From NCBI RefSeq assembly GCF_932526225.1, contig NC_064035.1, forward strand, positions 20,387,969 to 20,451,968: DNA of 64,000 nt, read 5' to 3'. Positions 11,601-21,676 of this stretch are shown here, piece after piece. Below the pieces are notes generated by a model. That model was not told where the DNA came from and did no database searches. It saw only the letters and a list, made by a program, of their open reading frames with translations. Numbering within the stretch: position 1 is the first letter of the stretch; every line of letters begins with the position of its first letter. The translations under genes and the position numbers were made by a program. The stretch comes from Nematostella vectensis (taxonomy: Eukaryota > Cnidaria > Anthozoa > Actiniaria > Edwardsiidae).

Positions 11601-13830
11601 GGACCTGGTCCATGTCGTCATTCCCACTAGGCCACGTCAAGAGCAGAGCTCTGTAAATATGAAAAAGCAGAGCCGTAGATTAACTTTGATCTTTTCAAAA
11701 TTGAAAATAATGTTCTGTATACACAAGGCAATAATGGCCAGCTTCTTGGAACTGGTTCTCTAATGCAACAGCAACAAAAATGAAGATTGAAAATAAAATT
11801 CAAAAACAGTGGGCACTCGTTTGAAAGGCACTATTCTTTAGCACATGCGCGAAAATAACAAAACCTGAAAACTGTTTTGCTTAAAAATCTTTCTTGTCTC
11901 TTTTTCTTATCCATCCAGTCACCAGAGAAGATTAGTAAATTTAGTTTATTTTGCACAATTGATGTTTTAAGACATTATTTCGAATTTCTTGATCCTATCT
12001 TTTTTCTTCTTTTTATGGAGCTCCTCAAATTATCAACTCTTGTCGCCAGTGTTAAATGATAATATCATGCTCTTTTGCACCAAGGAGTAAGGGGTGTGCT
12101 TTTTGGAAGGGTTGTTGGGTAAAAGGGGGGGGGGGGGGGGGGTAAATAGTTATGTGTTTTAACTATGGGTAGTTCTTGTGGATTCAATGCAATCTTTTTT
12201 CTTAATTTCAATACTAAATGGATAATTACATATTAAATGTTCAAAATTTCTCTTTCCCTTTGTAGGATTAGGTGATTTGCATTTCTCATCTGATGCCTAT
12301 ATCTGTGCCTTGGGCAGTGTCCTTAGCCAGTCATTCTACCTTACATATATCCAGAAAACAGGAGCTGAGAAAGGACTATCTGCTTTAGCTGTTCTTCATT
12401 TGAATAGTATTAACTGCATTCCTATATTGATGGCTTACGTTGTTCTTAGCCATGAGATCATGGATGTTTATCATTACACCCAATACAAAAATAATGGATT
12501 TGAGGTATGAAGGTTTTTTTCCGTTGAGATTTTATTTTCACATTTTTGTTTTGTATGATCCTTTTCCCTTTTTTCACCCAGGTGATGATTGTGATAGATG
12601 TTCTCATGGGCTGTGTGCTGAATTACTCCTTGTTTCTCTGTGCAACTGCGAACTCTGCACTCACTACTAGGTATGTAGGGACAAATAGGTTCTTATTGAA
12701 AATGGCTATCAAACAAAGTTAAAAGATCAAAAGCAAACACTACATTGTATAAAATAACACATTTGTCGTAAAAAAAATCGACTTGCTTTGTTTAAATCAA
12801 ATCAATATTTGTTTGATTGCATTGCATTTGACCATGTCTTGGCTGCAGCTCAACCTTCTGTTTCCATCGCCCCCTTGTGGGGGGTAGTGGAAGGTGTCAT
12901 CTGTTTCCATCCCCCCCTTGTGGGGGGTAGTAAAAACTTTCATCTCTTTCCATTGCAGCCTCGTGGGGGTAGTGAAAGGTGTCATCTGTTTCCATCCCCC
13001 CCTTGTGGGGGGTAGTGAAAGGTGTCATCTGTTTCCATCGCCCCCTTGTGGGGGGTAGTGAAAGGTGTCATCTGTTTCCATCCCCCCCTTGTGGGGGGTA
13101 GTGAAAGGTGTCATCTGTTTCCATCGCCCCCTTGTGGGGGGTAGTGAAAGGTGTCATCTGTTTCCATCGCCCCCTTGTGGGGGGTAGTGAAAGGTGTCAT
13201 CTGTTTCTATTGCCCCCTTGTGGGGGGTAGTAAAGGGTCTCATCTGTTTCAATCGCCCCCTTGTGGGGGGTAGTGAAAGGTGTCATCTGTTTCAATCGCC
13301 CCCTTGTGGGGGGTAGTGAAAAGTTTCATTCTGTTTCTATTGCCCCCTTGTGGGGGGTAGTAAAAAGTTTCATCTGTTTCTATTGCTCCCTTGTGGGGGG
13401 TAGTGAAAAGTTTCATCTGTTTCTGTCGCCCCCTTGTGGGGGTAGTGAAAGGTTTCATCTGTTTCAATCGCCCCCTTGTGGGGGGTAGTGAAAGGTGTCA
13501 TCTCTTTCCATTGCCCCCTTGTGGGGGGTAGTAAAAACTTTCATCTCTTTCCATTGCAGCCTCGTGGGGGTAGTGAAAGGCGTCTTGACCACGTTCATTG
13601 GCTTCTTTACATTCGGCGGTGTGCCGGCCACGTTTCTGACCGTATCAGGTGTTGTCCTTAACACTTTAGGCGGGGTTCTGTACAGCTATGGGAAGTACAT
13701 GGAAAAAGTGAAAAAAGAAGTCGAAAAGCACTTCCACGAACATACGGAAATAATTGAGGTCGTAAGCTCAGAAACAGGCGATCAATTGCCAGACAAAAAG
13801 ACTTTAAAAGCCGTTGACACAGAAAAATAG
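8700..13830 (+). CDS. SLC35D3-like nucleotide-sugar transporter
   Basis: Multi-pass Golgi/ER-type transporter of the SLC35 family, expected to exchange nucleotide sugars for nucleoside monophosphates. Coding exons: 8700-8876, 10011-10141, 10624-10710, 11354-11481, 12266-12504, 12582-12670, 13560-13830; GT-AG borders and phases are consistent, giving 373 residues. Best resemblance is to SLC35D3: FYGLTSGSMSFLNK near the N terminus, LRRLLPLVTLLFTRLVLK in the middle, then NSALTTSLVGVVKG and VVLNTLGGVLYSYGKYMEK before a charged cytosolic tail. SLC35D1/D2 also share NSALTT but fit less well. Substrate is not deducible from sequence. Intron 6 contains a minisatellite derived from the exon 7 acceptor. 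An AATAAA at about 14013 is a possible polyadenylation signal. Confidence 0.88.
8877..10010. other. Intron 1 of the SLC35D3-like gene
   Basis: Holds a perfect 18-bp palindrome CAGTTGTCATGACAACTG at 9196-9213. Otherwise plain A+T-rich sequence; the short reading frames here look like chance. Confidence 0.6.
10711..12265. other. Introns 3 and 4 of the SLC35D3-like gene around exon 4
   Basis: No repeat or gene recognised apart from exon 4 itself (11354-11481) and an 18-nt G run at 12125-12142, which is likely length-variable. Confidence 0.55.
12859..13559. repeat. 43-bp minisatellite, about 17 units, derived from the exon 7 splice acceptor
   Basis: Units read CTGTTTCCATCGCCCCCTTG, then TGGGGGGTAGTGAAAGG, then TGTCAT, with small variation. 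The array ends at the real acceptor of exon 7 (TTTCCATTGCAG before CCTCGTGGGGGTAGTGAAAGG). One internal unit at about 12941-12980 keeps the same intact TTGCAG acceptor plus the first ~21 exon bases. In the other units GCAGCCTCG has become GCCCCCTTG, so the AG is lost and a CCCCCTTGTGGGGG hairpin is created. Confidence 0.93.
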
Positions 13831-15496
13831 TATAACAAATCAGGGCAGCTGTGGGGATATTGGTAGTTAGTTGGTTGATATTATTTGTTACAAAAAATTA
13901 ACCCTTCTTGACACCCTCGAGGGCTAGCATTTTAAGGCCGAAAATCTTCTTAATGCAAAAAAATAACACCCAATGAGTTATTAGGAAGAGAATTACACAA
14001 ATGATCAATAGCAATAATAAACAGGCATTTGCAATTAGAAATTAGTTTGAAATTATTAAATTGGAATTCAAATGAAGTTACAGTAGGGAGGTATTTCCAG
14101 TAGAATTGTCGGCAGTTTTCTCCGCCCACAAGGGTGCTCCAAACCTTGACGGAAGCAAGAAGGCGATTCATTAGTTCGTCGGCGAGAGTTCGCAGAATAT
14201 TAAAAACTACTGTAAGCATAGAATAGTATATGGACCCTGTTGGTTGCGAGCCTTTTTATGGTGAGCAATTATACGTAGTCTTCGAAGTCCCCAAGGGCTT
14301 ATTTCAAGGTTTATAATTTGCCCAACTTTCATTGACCATAAGGTCAATTTATTATTATTATTATTTATTAATTTATATTTGTATAAATACTTCAATAGTG
14401 CCGTCGTATATTTATTTAAGTTCAATAACGAAGCCATGGCTTATTTTTCATACATATTTAATTATGACATTCAGATGAAGACATTTTATTCGTTAACAAT
14501 TTCGGTATACACCTATTTCAACAAAGGTTGCGACCGAGAATCAAAGTATTGTAACCCGCAGTGGTACATGGACAACGTATAAACGGCTGAATCCTAGTCT
14601 CTGACCGCCGTGTGAACGTTTAGGTAAACAAAAATGCTTAAGCCTTCTAAACCTGTGTTTTTTATGCTTATTTTTTAGTTATTTGATACCAATGAAGCAC
14701 TGGTGGTGTGGGTCGATTCTCCGGGTGCAACCTTATTTCAAATAGGTGTACATATATTTTCTCCAATCTCTTATTTCATTCAGTCATCTTCGCAATTCCT
14801 ATACTACTTTGTAAACGCATAACAGTTAATAGTCGTTTCTTATTTTAGGCTCCTAAAACATACTTTCTATATTCAGTGCTTTCCATTCGTGTGTTATTAT
14901 TTAATTTTTAATCTCTATATTTTAAAGAAATGGCATATGAATAAACAAATGCAATGATATAATTGTAGTGTTCTGTTACTATTGATGCTCCACGCCCGCC
15001 TTGGGGAGGAGGCTAACATGCATATCAATGGTCTTTGTGTCAATCATCGTTCACATGATGTTTGGTTGCTTGGATACGGTATACCTGTGGGAGGTGAGCA
15101 TTGTACGTAAACCATGCCCAGGATCCATTTCATCCAAACTTTGGCCGATACCAAAGCGCCAAGATACAAGCAATACCATTCGGTGCACTTTACAATAGAT
15201 GGAATTGGAGAGTTTTGTAAAGCTTCCGGCAACTGGAGGGAGAGTTGAGTTGACAAGAGTCGATGACCATGCGCTCTCTTCGTCACTTCCATGTGATCGA
15301 GGCTAAAATCATGGCTCTCAATAATTTATTGCCCCAAAATGATTGAGCGCAGATAAGAGCAAGTCAGTGGTTTGAATTATTCCAATGTTATCCTGTTTTT
15401 ATTGTATCTTAAGGAACTGTCTTTAGCTGTTGTTATCTCTGGTATTTTTAGTCCAACCTGTGCACTACCCGCCGCCACCTGTCACGTGACGTTTCC
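13831..15496. other. Intergenic, transporter 3' region and upstream of the MANSC gene
   Basis: The first ~200 bp probably hold the transporter 3' UTR. An inverted-repeat element lies at about 14505-14752. Short frames around 15001-15292 on both strands resemble nothing I know and have no clear splice or start context. Confidence 0.5.
14505..14752. mobile_element. MITE-like element with about 50-bp imperfect terminal inverted repeats
   Basis: The left end has TACACCTATTTCAACAAAGG followed by TTGCGACCGAGAATC. The right end reads, in reverse complement, TACACCTATTTGAAATAAGG followed by TTGCACCCGGAGAATC. It has no coding capacity. The TACACCTATTTCACAAAAGG motif recurs at about 26906, so this is a dispersed family. 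Confidence 0.7.
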
Positions 15497-15603
15497 AAAA
15501 GCAGCCATTTTAAAACGACCCTTTCTGATTGGCTCGGTTTGACCTCGAGCAAAAGCAGCCATTTTAGAACGACCTTTCTGATTGGCTCGGTTTGATCTCG
15601 AGC
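15497..15603 (+). promoter_or_regulatory. Tandemly duplicated 54-bp promoter module with inverted CCAAT boxes
   Basis: Two adjacent copies, 15497-15550 and 15551-15603. Each contains AAAAGCAGCCATTTTA, CTGATTGGCTCGG (an inverted CCAAT box) and CTCGAGC. They sit 187-293 bp upstream of the ATG of the MANSC/VWC gene and are followed by CAATATAACCC. A CACGTG E-box lies just upstream (about 15483). The promoter role is inferred from position and the CCAAT motif. Confidence 0.55.
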
Positions 15604-15789
15604 AATATAACCCATCTTTTTTGGCCATGTGAATTGATAATCTTATAAGGAATTGCCTACCCGCCTTTTTTTTATCCGTTGAACAAACGAATGATATGGT
15701 AATTCAAGTTATGGATTTTTAGCACGCTGAATTGACGAGAAAAATTGTTAGTAATTACCGGTGTTCTTTTTGTCACTAAACTGGTAAAG

Positions 15790-17505
15790 ATGTTGAGCAA
15801 GAACAAGATTGAAATTATCGCTATGGTAAGAATTTGAACATCTTTTCATGTCAGAATCCTTGTACTTTATCTCAAATAAAAAGATTCGCGATTTATCGCA
15901 CGCAGGTATTTACCCACGTAGCAGCTTTCAAATAAAGCGTCAGTTTTATTTGAAAGGATACCCTAACTCTTTTTTACTATTGAACCACTCGTAAAGATAC
16001 ATCAATTTATTGGCTTAATTAAAGTATTAATATACATATATTGGTTTTATATGTTTATATGTATATGTATATGGCGTTGTAACGGTTAGAATCTTTTTTT
16101 CTTACAGGTTCTTGTTGTCTCCTGTCTGCGGATTTGTGCAGGTAGTTGTTATTTTCGACACCATGTTTTCAACTGTGACTTGCTCGCGCCCTGTGACGCT
16201 TATTGATGTTTTTTTACGGAAACATTATGTTAACGTCTCATTGGCCTGTTGATTAGAAAGCAGTTAAGCCAGTAGCGGACCGCATTTAGGTACTCTGCAG
16301 GATTTCAAAGGCGAAGCAAAGTATCAAACAAGGTGTCGCAAGGTGTCATTAAATGTGATTTTAGAATTACATTCTCGTGTAGAAGCAGCCTTTAATTACA
16401 TAACTTATCATCAGGGGGGAGTCGGCATCACGCCGCCCAATTACACTCTCGTGAAGAAGCAGCCTTTAATTACATAACTCATCATCAGGGGGGAGTCGGC
16501 ATCACGCCGCCCTAAAGGTCGGTTGATTACTACGGTACCACTTGTTTTTCCTAGGGAAGGATAATTGTATCAGGGGCCGTGATGGGGGAAAGAACCCACC
16601 GACTTAGGGCAGGTTGGCGCTGTAATTCGGCAAAGATTTATAGTTTTCAAATAACCCTCTCCACACCCTCTTTCAGGGTTCTCCGCGGTTTGGAGGTACG
16701 ATAATCTAAGACACCACGTGTTTGTATGTTGCCAGGTGGACCCCGTTCTCAATTGGATATTTACGAGGATATCGATGGCGATGATGATCCTTACAGAGAA
16801 GATATTCCTAGAGAGACCATACCAAATGTTGGGATGTCAGAAGACCATGGCTATCTAACGCGGATCAAAGTAATTCCAACAGGTATACGCCTATCTTGCT
16901 ATTTTGTACCGAAGGAAATAGATTCGTTATAAGATAATCCTGATACATACAACAGGAGTCTTCGAAAAGGGATTGCAATTTTTCCGTGGCCGACTGCCAG
17001 GCTCTCCCGCACCCTGGAATGCTACCACATGATAGTCCTCCTAGGTTGCAATGCGTCAACACTCTAAGCTGTTTTTGTTAATCGCTGCGAGGGTTGCCGC
17101 ATCATTTAAAAATCTGGCTTAGTGCCTCTACTTAGGAGTGTACAAACCCACACCTAGAGCAGCTAAAGTTAATTTGATGTCTGGATGAACTGTAATAATA
17201 ACCCCATTAATCTCTCTGAACTGGCCTTTTTGTTGATCTATTTGTTTGTGTAAGCAGCGCAGCCCATAGCTACTGCAACTGACATCGCCATGTCATCAGG
17301 ATCTGGTGAAGAAGACGGACAGGGCAAATCTGAGAAGGTTGCTTTGGAAGAGAGTAGTTCTGATGGACCGGAAGTGCTAGGGGAGTCTAGGAATGAGCCT
17401 ACGAGCCCGTGGTCTCCTGTCTCTACGCCGAACACGGCAGGGGGTATAACTGGTCAAGATAGAGCGCCAATACCACCATCATCATCACCATCAGCACAAC
17501 CACCG

Positions 17506-17562
<57 letters not shown>

Positions 17563-20500
17563 GCTGCCATAGAAGGAGCAGCAACAACACCAACAGGAAC
17601 AGAAGCAGTTAATGTATTTGAAGAAAGTGGATCTCCTGCTGATCCACTCTTGTTGCCAAGTAATAAAACAAGATCAGAGAAGGCTATTAAAGTAGAAGGG
17701 AAAAGCGACAATAAAACCCAACCAACTACCAACGGTATTGATCTGTTGCAAAACCAGCAAACAAATGATGTGAAGCCCAAAGAAGGCAGCGCAAAGGCAG
17801 AAGAGATCGGTAGTGTTATTCCCAATGCCGGGATGACTAGCGGAAGTGAGCCACAGTCTGCGGTGTCTATTGTCACTGCGAACAAAGATGTCGAGAATCT
17901 CAGGGTAGGGTCAGGAGAGACAGAAGAGCAGCTGAACAGCGAGGAGGAGCACGAGGGAGCGGATGAGGAGGAAGAGGAAGAAGAGAAGGATCTAGATGCT
18001 TCTGGAGCAAGTGGTCATACAGTACCAACCTTTAGCCCCAGTATCTCTCCCCAGGGAACACCGCTACAAGCCAATACTGGCAACAGCGATGAAGAGGTCG
18101 AAGATGATGATGACGACAATACTGATGGTAATTTTCACGATGTTCATGATGGTAGTGATGAAAATGGGATCGTATTCAATACCAAAAAAGGTATGTCTAC
18201 TGAGCGTATTACGTGAACTCCTTTTGATTCTGTAAATTCTGTTTTAATGGGTTCATACTCTCTCCTTTGTGGACGCCTTGTAGGATTGCAGTGTGATCAG
18301 AAGAGATTCAAGTGTCTTCCAATCATTGATCGATGAAAGTGCCATCTCAAAAAAATTCTTGAGAAATCAGTAATGGCATTGTAAGATAGAATTAATCGTA
18401 TTTTATATCTTAATTGTTCAGAGGACAAGATCGAAGGACAAGACATCATTGATGAAGACAAGACTATTCCCGAATCCCACACCATACACCTTCACAAGCC
18501 CCCTAGAGATGACAAACAAGACCTTCACGGAAATATAAAAGAGAACGGCGAGCAAGGGAAGGACCATGAAAGGGCCCATGATGCGACGGAGCTAAGTCAT
18601 TACCCGGCATCCTCCGCTCGCCCACCACCCTCTGCCCAGGCCTTAAATAAGACGAGTGAACAAGAGAAGGAACATGAAAAGGCCCATGTTGCAACTGGGT
18701 CGGATCATTACCCGGCATCCCCCGCTCCCCTACCAGCTTCTCCCACGGCCTTCAATAATAAGACACGTACGGAGATGCAGGAAGAAGGCCACGAGTTGAC
18801 TGATACATCGACGGCTCCTCGTGGGAAAGCTCAGCACAAGACAATACCAATAAAACGCAAACCAAAGCGCGCCGGGAAGCATAGGGCGAAACACCGCTCT
18901 ACAGTACACGAAAATGCAGCTTTCAAACAGTACCATCAGACCCCAAAGAAACCAAAGCATTTACTGAAATACATTCACAGATTTGCAAAGGTCTCGTCTA
19001 AAACCCCACATAACGGTGAGTCTTGAGGTCTTTTATGCCACCATATTAATTATGCAGTGAAACATTTATATTGTGGTCACTGCTAAATCCCGTATTTCAG
19101 CGGACGATATATTTTATCGAAGTGTGACCATGTGTGACAACTATTACTTTAAATGCAGTTGACAGAAAGCCTCCATCTTGTGATCACAATGACGAGGATG
19201 TGAAAACAGGCTATTCCCTGAAGGGAGGCACACGAGCAGGTCACGTTATCCAACTAGGCGAGTCTGCAGGCATGCAAGAGTGCGTCAAGCGGTGTTGCCA
19301 CCAGCACGCATGCGATGTGGCACTTCTTCTTGACGGCCGCTGTTTCGGAGTGGCGTGTTTCAGTAAACATCTGTGCGAGCCTGTACCCGTGCCACACCCG
19401 CAGTTTGTGTCTTCACAGATCGCGTTTCTTGATAAGACAAGCAGGAGGGACGATATCATACCGCAGCAAGGTAATGAATATTTATGTATTTATATGGTGC
19501 ATTTTCAAAATACCAATTAAGCCCCTGATACGGGACTCTGATTGAAGGCGGAACGACAGAGAAAAAAATGGCAGGGTTTCCCAAAATAAGGTCTGGTTAA
19601 GTTTGGTAAGCTTGAATTTTTGCATAGAGGTTCCTTATGTTATGTAAACCAACATATCAAAACAGAATTTTCTAATGGGTTCGTCTTCGAGATTTGAGGC
19701 TTGAAGTGCAATTTTCAAATGTTCAAATTATGAATTCTCCTCGTTTTTAGGAAGAAGTTGGGCTCTGATCAGAAATTCAGCCAACTTTGCTCGCAAATAT
19801 CTAAATTTCATAATTTCTTTGAAATTTGGAATTAAGCTTTTGGTCAGAGGAACTCCTTGTATGCGGAATCTTAAGCTTATATATTGAGAATTGGGAAATT
19901 CATGCCATTTTTTCCCTCTGTCAGGCGGCACTTATTGTATAAATTCTATTTGAATTAGTACCCCCTAGGACAAAAGCAAAAGTTAAATATCCGCATTAAC
20001 GTTCTTGAAAACACACCTGTTGTTTACTGCTCTGCCTCCGAGACAAAGTTCCAATGTTCAGACTGTAAATACGGTCTTTCTCGGCTAAAATAATATAATA
20101 AAGTTATCAAGGTCCAATATTTTTCTGTAAATCTAAGACCCAAACATGTCCATCCGGCTGACTTTTCTCCAAGGGATCGCCAGGAGTGCCCATGTAATAA
20201 CGCAAAAGTGATGAAGGAAGCAAAAAAAAAGATCACGCACAGTGTCAATGAAGTGTTTTGCTCCACAGATTTCGGATGTCAGTACGGGCAGTTGAGCCTA
20301 CGTCACGAAGAGACTTGGAGTGGCGAGCTTTGTGGGGGTGTGGTGGTGTGTAGGAACAGCATAGCGTCTATCAAAAAGTGCCCTGGTCTCCCTGATAAAC
20401 CCAAGAACTGCGCAAACCCAAAGCTTATTGTGAATCACCACAAGGGCCAATGCTGTACTATGAGGTGGAAATGCAAAGGTTTGTATGTAGCAAAGAGGAT

Positions 20501-21676
20501 TCTTATATCGTAATTGCCGTTGTGATCTTGGGGGCCACTCTGATTGGTCAAAGGGTCCATGTGTTATTAGAGGACGCACGCATGGGGGCAACTGTGGCGA
20601 CGACGACAGTGATCATAATAGCGGTGGTGGTGATGATCATAATGGTGATAACGATATGACAATATACAACGACACTCGTAAATCGCGCGCTCTGATTGGT
20701 CAGAGGGTCCTGTGTTATTAAAGGACGCACGCACGCTTGGCGTCAGCATGCGCGCGCGCTTATTTTGACTTTGTTGCTTATTTTGACAAAGATGATAAAA
20801 ACGGTATCTCAGCCACGTCTGAATTGGTTTGCTTCATGTCCCATTCAGAAAAGTCCTGTAGATTTGGTGGCCGCATCTTGCGCCACGGCTTCAGTCTCAG
20901 CGATCAGCTATGCACAGGCGTCGTTAAGTGCGTGAATGGCAACCTGAAGATGTCCTACTGTCCAGGAATCCCGGCCAAGCCAACCAACTGCGCACACCCC
21001 GAGCTCAAGATAATCACGAGACCTGGGAAATGCTGCAAGAAGAAATGGGTCTGCGCAGGTCAGGGCTTTGTAACTATGATGTTACATTTTGCCCCATTTA
21101 ACTTTTAAGGGGAGGGGGAGTTGGCTTTTGAGGAAAAATCCTGCATATCCTTCGAAAAAAAATAGGATTTTATTAATCAAGTGTAACCTCATTTACAATT
21201 GACGAACTTACAATATAACAATATTACAATGTTAAAAAAAATACAATATAAAACCCTCTTCCACAAATTCAAACTCGGTAGAAAAAGGCAACAGAAGAGC
21301 AGTGCAGGGAAATGCTGCCATATAGACAAAAAAGCTTTTATTATTTAAAAGTCGCCAACTTAACAAAATGTTAAACATTAATGCAAGTACGGCGCCACCT
21401 AAGTCAACAAATCTTTGTCACACCTCCAACCATTTGTCTAAATTTTCCGCAGATAAAAGCTGTTCTTATGAGAATCTAAAGATTGGTCACGGCGAGCGCT
21501 TAACAGACGCCTCTTGTGCGAACATCATGGAATGCAACAACGGGTTCCTCAAGACGCACCAGTGCCCAGACCCCCCTCCCATACCTGCCGGGTGCTTGAA
21601 CCCGAGTCTCAAGGTCAAGCGGGTCCTCGGCAAATGCTGTCGTATGAGCTGGGCATGCGCGATGGACATGAGGTGA
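15790..21676 (+). CDS. Secreted protein with acidic Thr-rich region, MANSC domain and three VWC-like domains (899 aa)
   Basis: I do not recognise a named orthologue. Coding exons: 15790-15825, 16108-16141, 16736-16882, 17258-18190, 18422-19015, 19159-19470, 20269-20478, 20849-21058, 21453-21676; after the first, every junction is phase 1 and GT-AG. Order: signal peptide (about 23 residues, hydrophobic VLVVSCLRICAG); acidic segment; low-complexity region with a (Thr)n run from an (ACA)n tract and Glu/Asp blocks; a Lys/His-rich linker with a doubled HYPAS motif; a MANSC domain (CVKRCC..HACDVALLLDGRCFGVAC); then three single-exon cysteine modules, each ending GxCCxxxWxC like von Willebrand type C domains. 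It stops shortly after the third module, so it is a secreted or matrix protein rather than a membrane protein. Function unknown; a role in extracellular matrix or growth-factor binding is only a guess from VWC. Confidence 0.85.
16365..16512. repeat. 74-bp tandem duplication in intron 2 of the MANSC/VWC gene
   Basis: Copies 16365-16438 and 16439-16512 are nearly identical. Each carries AGCAGCCTTTAATTACATAA and GGGGGGAGTCGGCATCACG. No known function. Confidence 0.88.
19471..20268. other. Intron 6 of the MANSC/VWC gene
   Basis: No gene, RNA or repeat recognised. It includes a partial palindromic stretch rich in GAAATTTG/CAAATTTC-like words near 19640-19830. Confidence 0.5.
20537..20736. repeat. 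Interspersed direct repeat of about 45 bp in intron 7
   Basis: 20537-20582 and 20690-20736 share CTCTGATTGGTCA, AGGGTCC, TGTGTTATTA and GGACGCACGCA. They flank a region rich in GAT/GTGATAAT words. Both carry an ATTGG (CCAAT) box. They could be remnants of a short transposon or a duplicated regulatory block. Confidence 0.6.
21059..21452. other. Intron 8 of the MANSC/VWC gene
   Basis: A+T-rich with no recognisable feature. Confidence 0.6.

Noticed and set aside
12788..13664. Several frames over the 43-bp array
   Set aside because: Repeat-derived; the only coding part is exon 7 starting at 13560.
17454..17885. 143-codon minus-strand frame with a long Val run
   Set aside because: Antisense shadow of the Thr-rich exon of the MANSC/VWC gene.
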